A DNA stretch of 5,161 nucleotides. Origin: Gammaproteobacteria bacterium (GTDB lineage Bacteria > Pseudomonadota > Gammaproteobacteria > Nitrosococcales > Methylophagaceae). The position numbers were made by a program, and so were the translations under genes. Position 1 is the stretch's first letter; every line of letters begins with the position of its first letter. Shown piece by piece: positions 4,710-5,161 of the stretch. Location of the stretch: assembly GCA_003645385.1 (NCBI GenBank), contig QNEY01000143.1:1-5161 (forward strand), written 5' to 3'. The notes under the pieces are model-generated. The model saw only the letters and a list, made by a program, of their open reading frames with translations, was not told the origin of the DNA and searched no databases.

Positions 4710-5161
4710 ATGATTGAATCTCTTGTTACCAAATTACTGGAAAAAAAGGATATCCCATTTGATGTAATAGTGATTCCCCTTTCTGACGACAAAAAACCAA
4801 TTCGTAATTTAGAAGAATTGCTTCAATCACAAGGACGTGACCCTAATTCTGTCATTCGTAGTCTACTGTTTAAAACTAAATCAGGTGACTTTGCATTGCT
4901 TGCCGTTGCTGGTGGTGGCCGTGCAGATTGGGCTACTTTGAGAACTCACCTTGGTGAACGTAAATTAAGAATGGCTGAGTTTGATGAAATTGAATATGCC
5001 ACAGGTATGTTGTCGGGTCTGTTCCCCCAGTTGCTTTGCCCGATAGCATTCGTGTTCTGGTGGATGAAAGTATCAATAGTTTTGATAAGGTGATCATCGG
5101 CAGTGGTGTCTTAGGTTATGCTCTTGCATTATCAAGTACCGATTTGCTTACATTATTAGCT
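4710..5161 (+). CDS. YbaK/EbsC-family aminoacyl-tRNA editing protein, frameshifted and cut by window end
   Basis: The start (ATG 4710) has a TGGAG ribosome site (4699-4703) six bases upstream. Residues 1-103 match the YbaK/EbsC editing domain: an N-terminal LLEKKDIPFDVIVIP stretch, VIRSLLFKTKSGDFAL (48-63) with K55 in the position of the conserved family lysine, then a LGERKLRMAEFDEIEYATG block (81-99). At about 5019 the frame breaks. Read straight on, it gives an unrelated tail and stops at 5093 (127 residues). In the -1 frame from 5021 the family sequence resumes as VPPVALPDSIRVLVDESI, then FDKVIIGSGVLGYALAL, and stays open to the right edge. VPP after the TG-x-x-x-G motif is what the family shows, so a single base, probably T near 5018-5020, is missing. 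Family members hydrolyse mischarged tRNA such as Cys-tRNA(Pro); the substrate here is unknown. It may be a pseudogene, a sequencing error or, less likely, a programmed shift. Fusion to a further domain beyond the edge is possible. Confidence 0.82.

Noticed and set aside
5024..5030. Programmed -1 ribosomal frameshift at the C run
   Set aside because: The run does not form a standard slippery heptamer in the zero frame, and slipping there would produce F-P-P in place of the family's V-P-P. A simple base deletion explains the data better.

Overview
The window looks like an AT-rich gammaproteobacterial chromosome. The evidence is a ubiK homologue close to a comM homologue (an arrangement I recall from several gammaproteobacteria), a ppnP-type nucleoside phosphorylase, and proteins that read like gammaproteobacterial versions of E. 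coli YqiC, YaiE and YifB. The genus cannot be fixed from the sequence. Several genes point to an aerobic or facultative, quinone-based respiratory bacterium that makes multihaem c-type cytochromes.

Layout. Bases 1-1434 hold three minus-strand genes, read right to left: ubiK (ubiquinone biosynthesis accessory factor), ppnP (pyrimidine/purine nucleoside phosphorylase) and comM (AAA+ helicase of natural transformation, running off the left edge). They are 9 and 33 bases apart and probably form one transcription unit. A divergent intergenic region follows (1435-1723), with a plausible promoter for ubiK and a weak candidate for the plus-strand genes.

The plus strand opens with a very short ORF (1724-1816). 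Its first 15 residues look like the start of a YpfJ-type zinc metallopeptidase, and its stop codon overlaps the start of the next gene as TGATG. Then come an octahaem cytochrome c of the tetrathionate reductase (OTR) family, here with a signal peptide and a C-terminal membrane anchor, and a four-helix cytochrome b (b561 type) two bases downstream. Together they look like a quinol-linked periplasmic reductase module: the cytochrome b would exchange electrons with the quinone pool and the anchored octahaem protein would carry the catalytic haem. The substrate (tetrathionate, nitrite, hydroxylamine or other) cannot be decided from sequence.

After a 93-base gap is a small protein of unknown function built on a strict five-residue glycine repeat (4251-4619). 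It ends in a perfect 12-bp inverted repeat that spans its stop codon. The last gene (4710 to the right edge) is a YbaK/EbsC-family aminoacyl-tRNA editing protein whose frame is broken by an apparent one-base deletion near 5019. The family sequence continues in the -1 frame to the window end.

The parts most worth a second look are the metallopeptidase-like leader ORF fused in position to the cytochrome operon, the membrane-anchored OTR/b561 pair, the glycine pentad-repeat protein and the ybaK-like frameshift.
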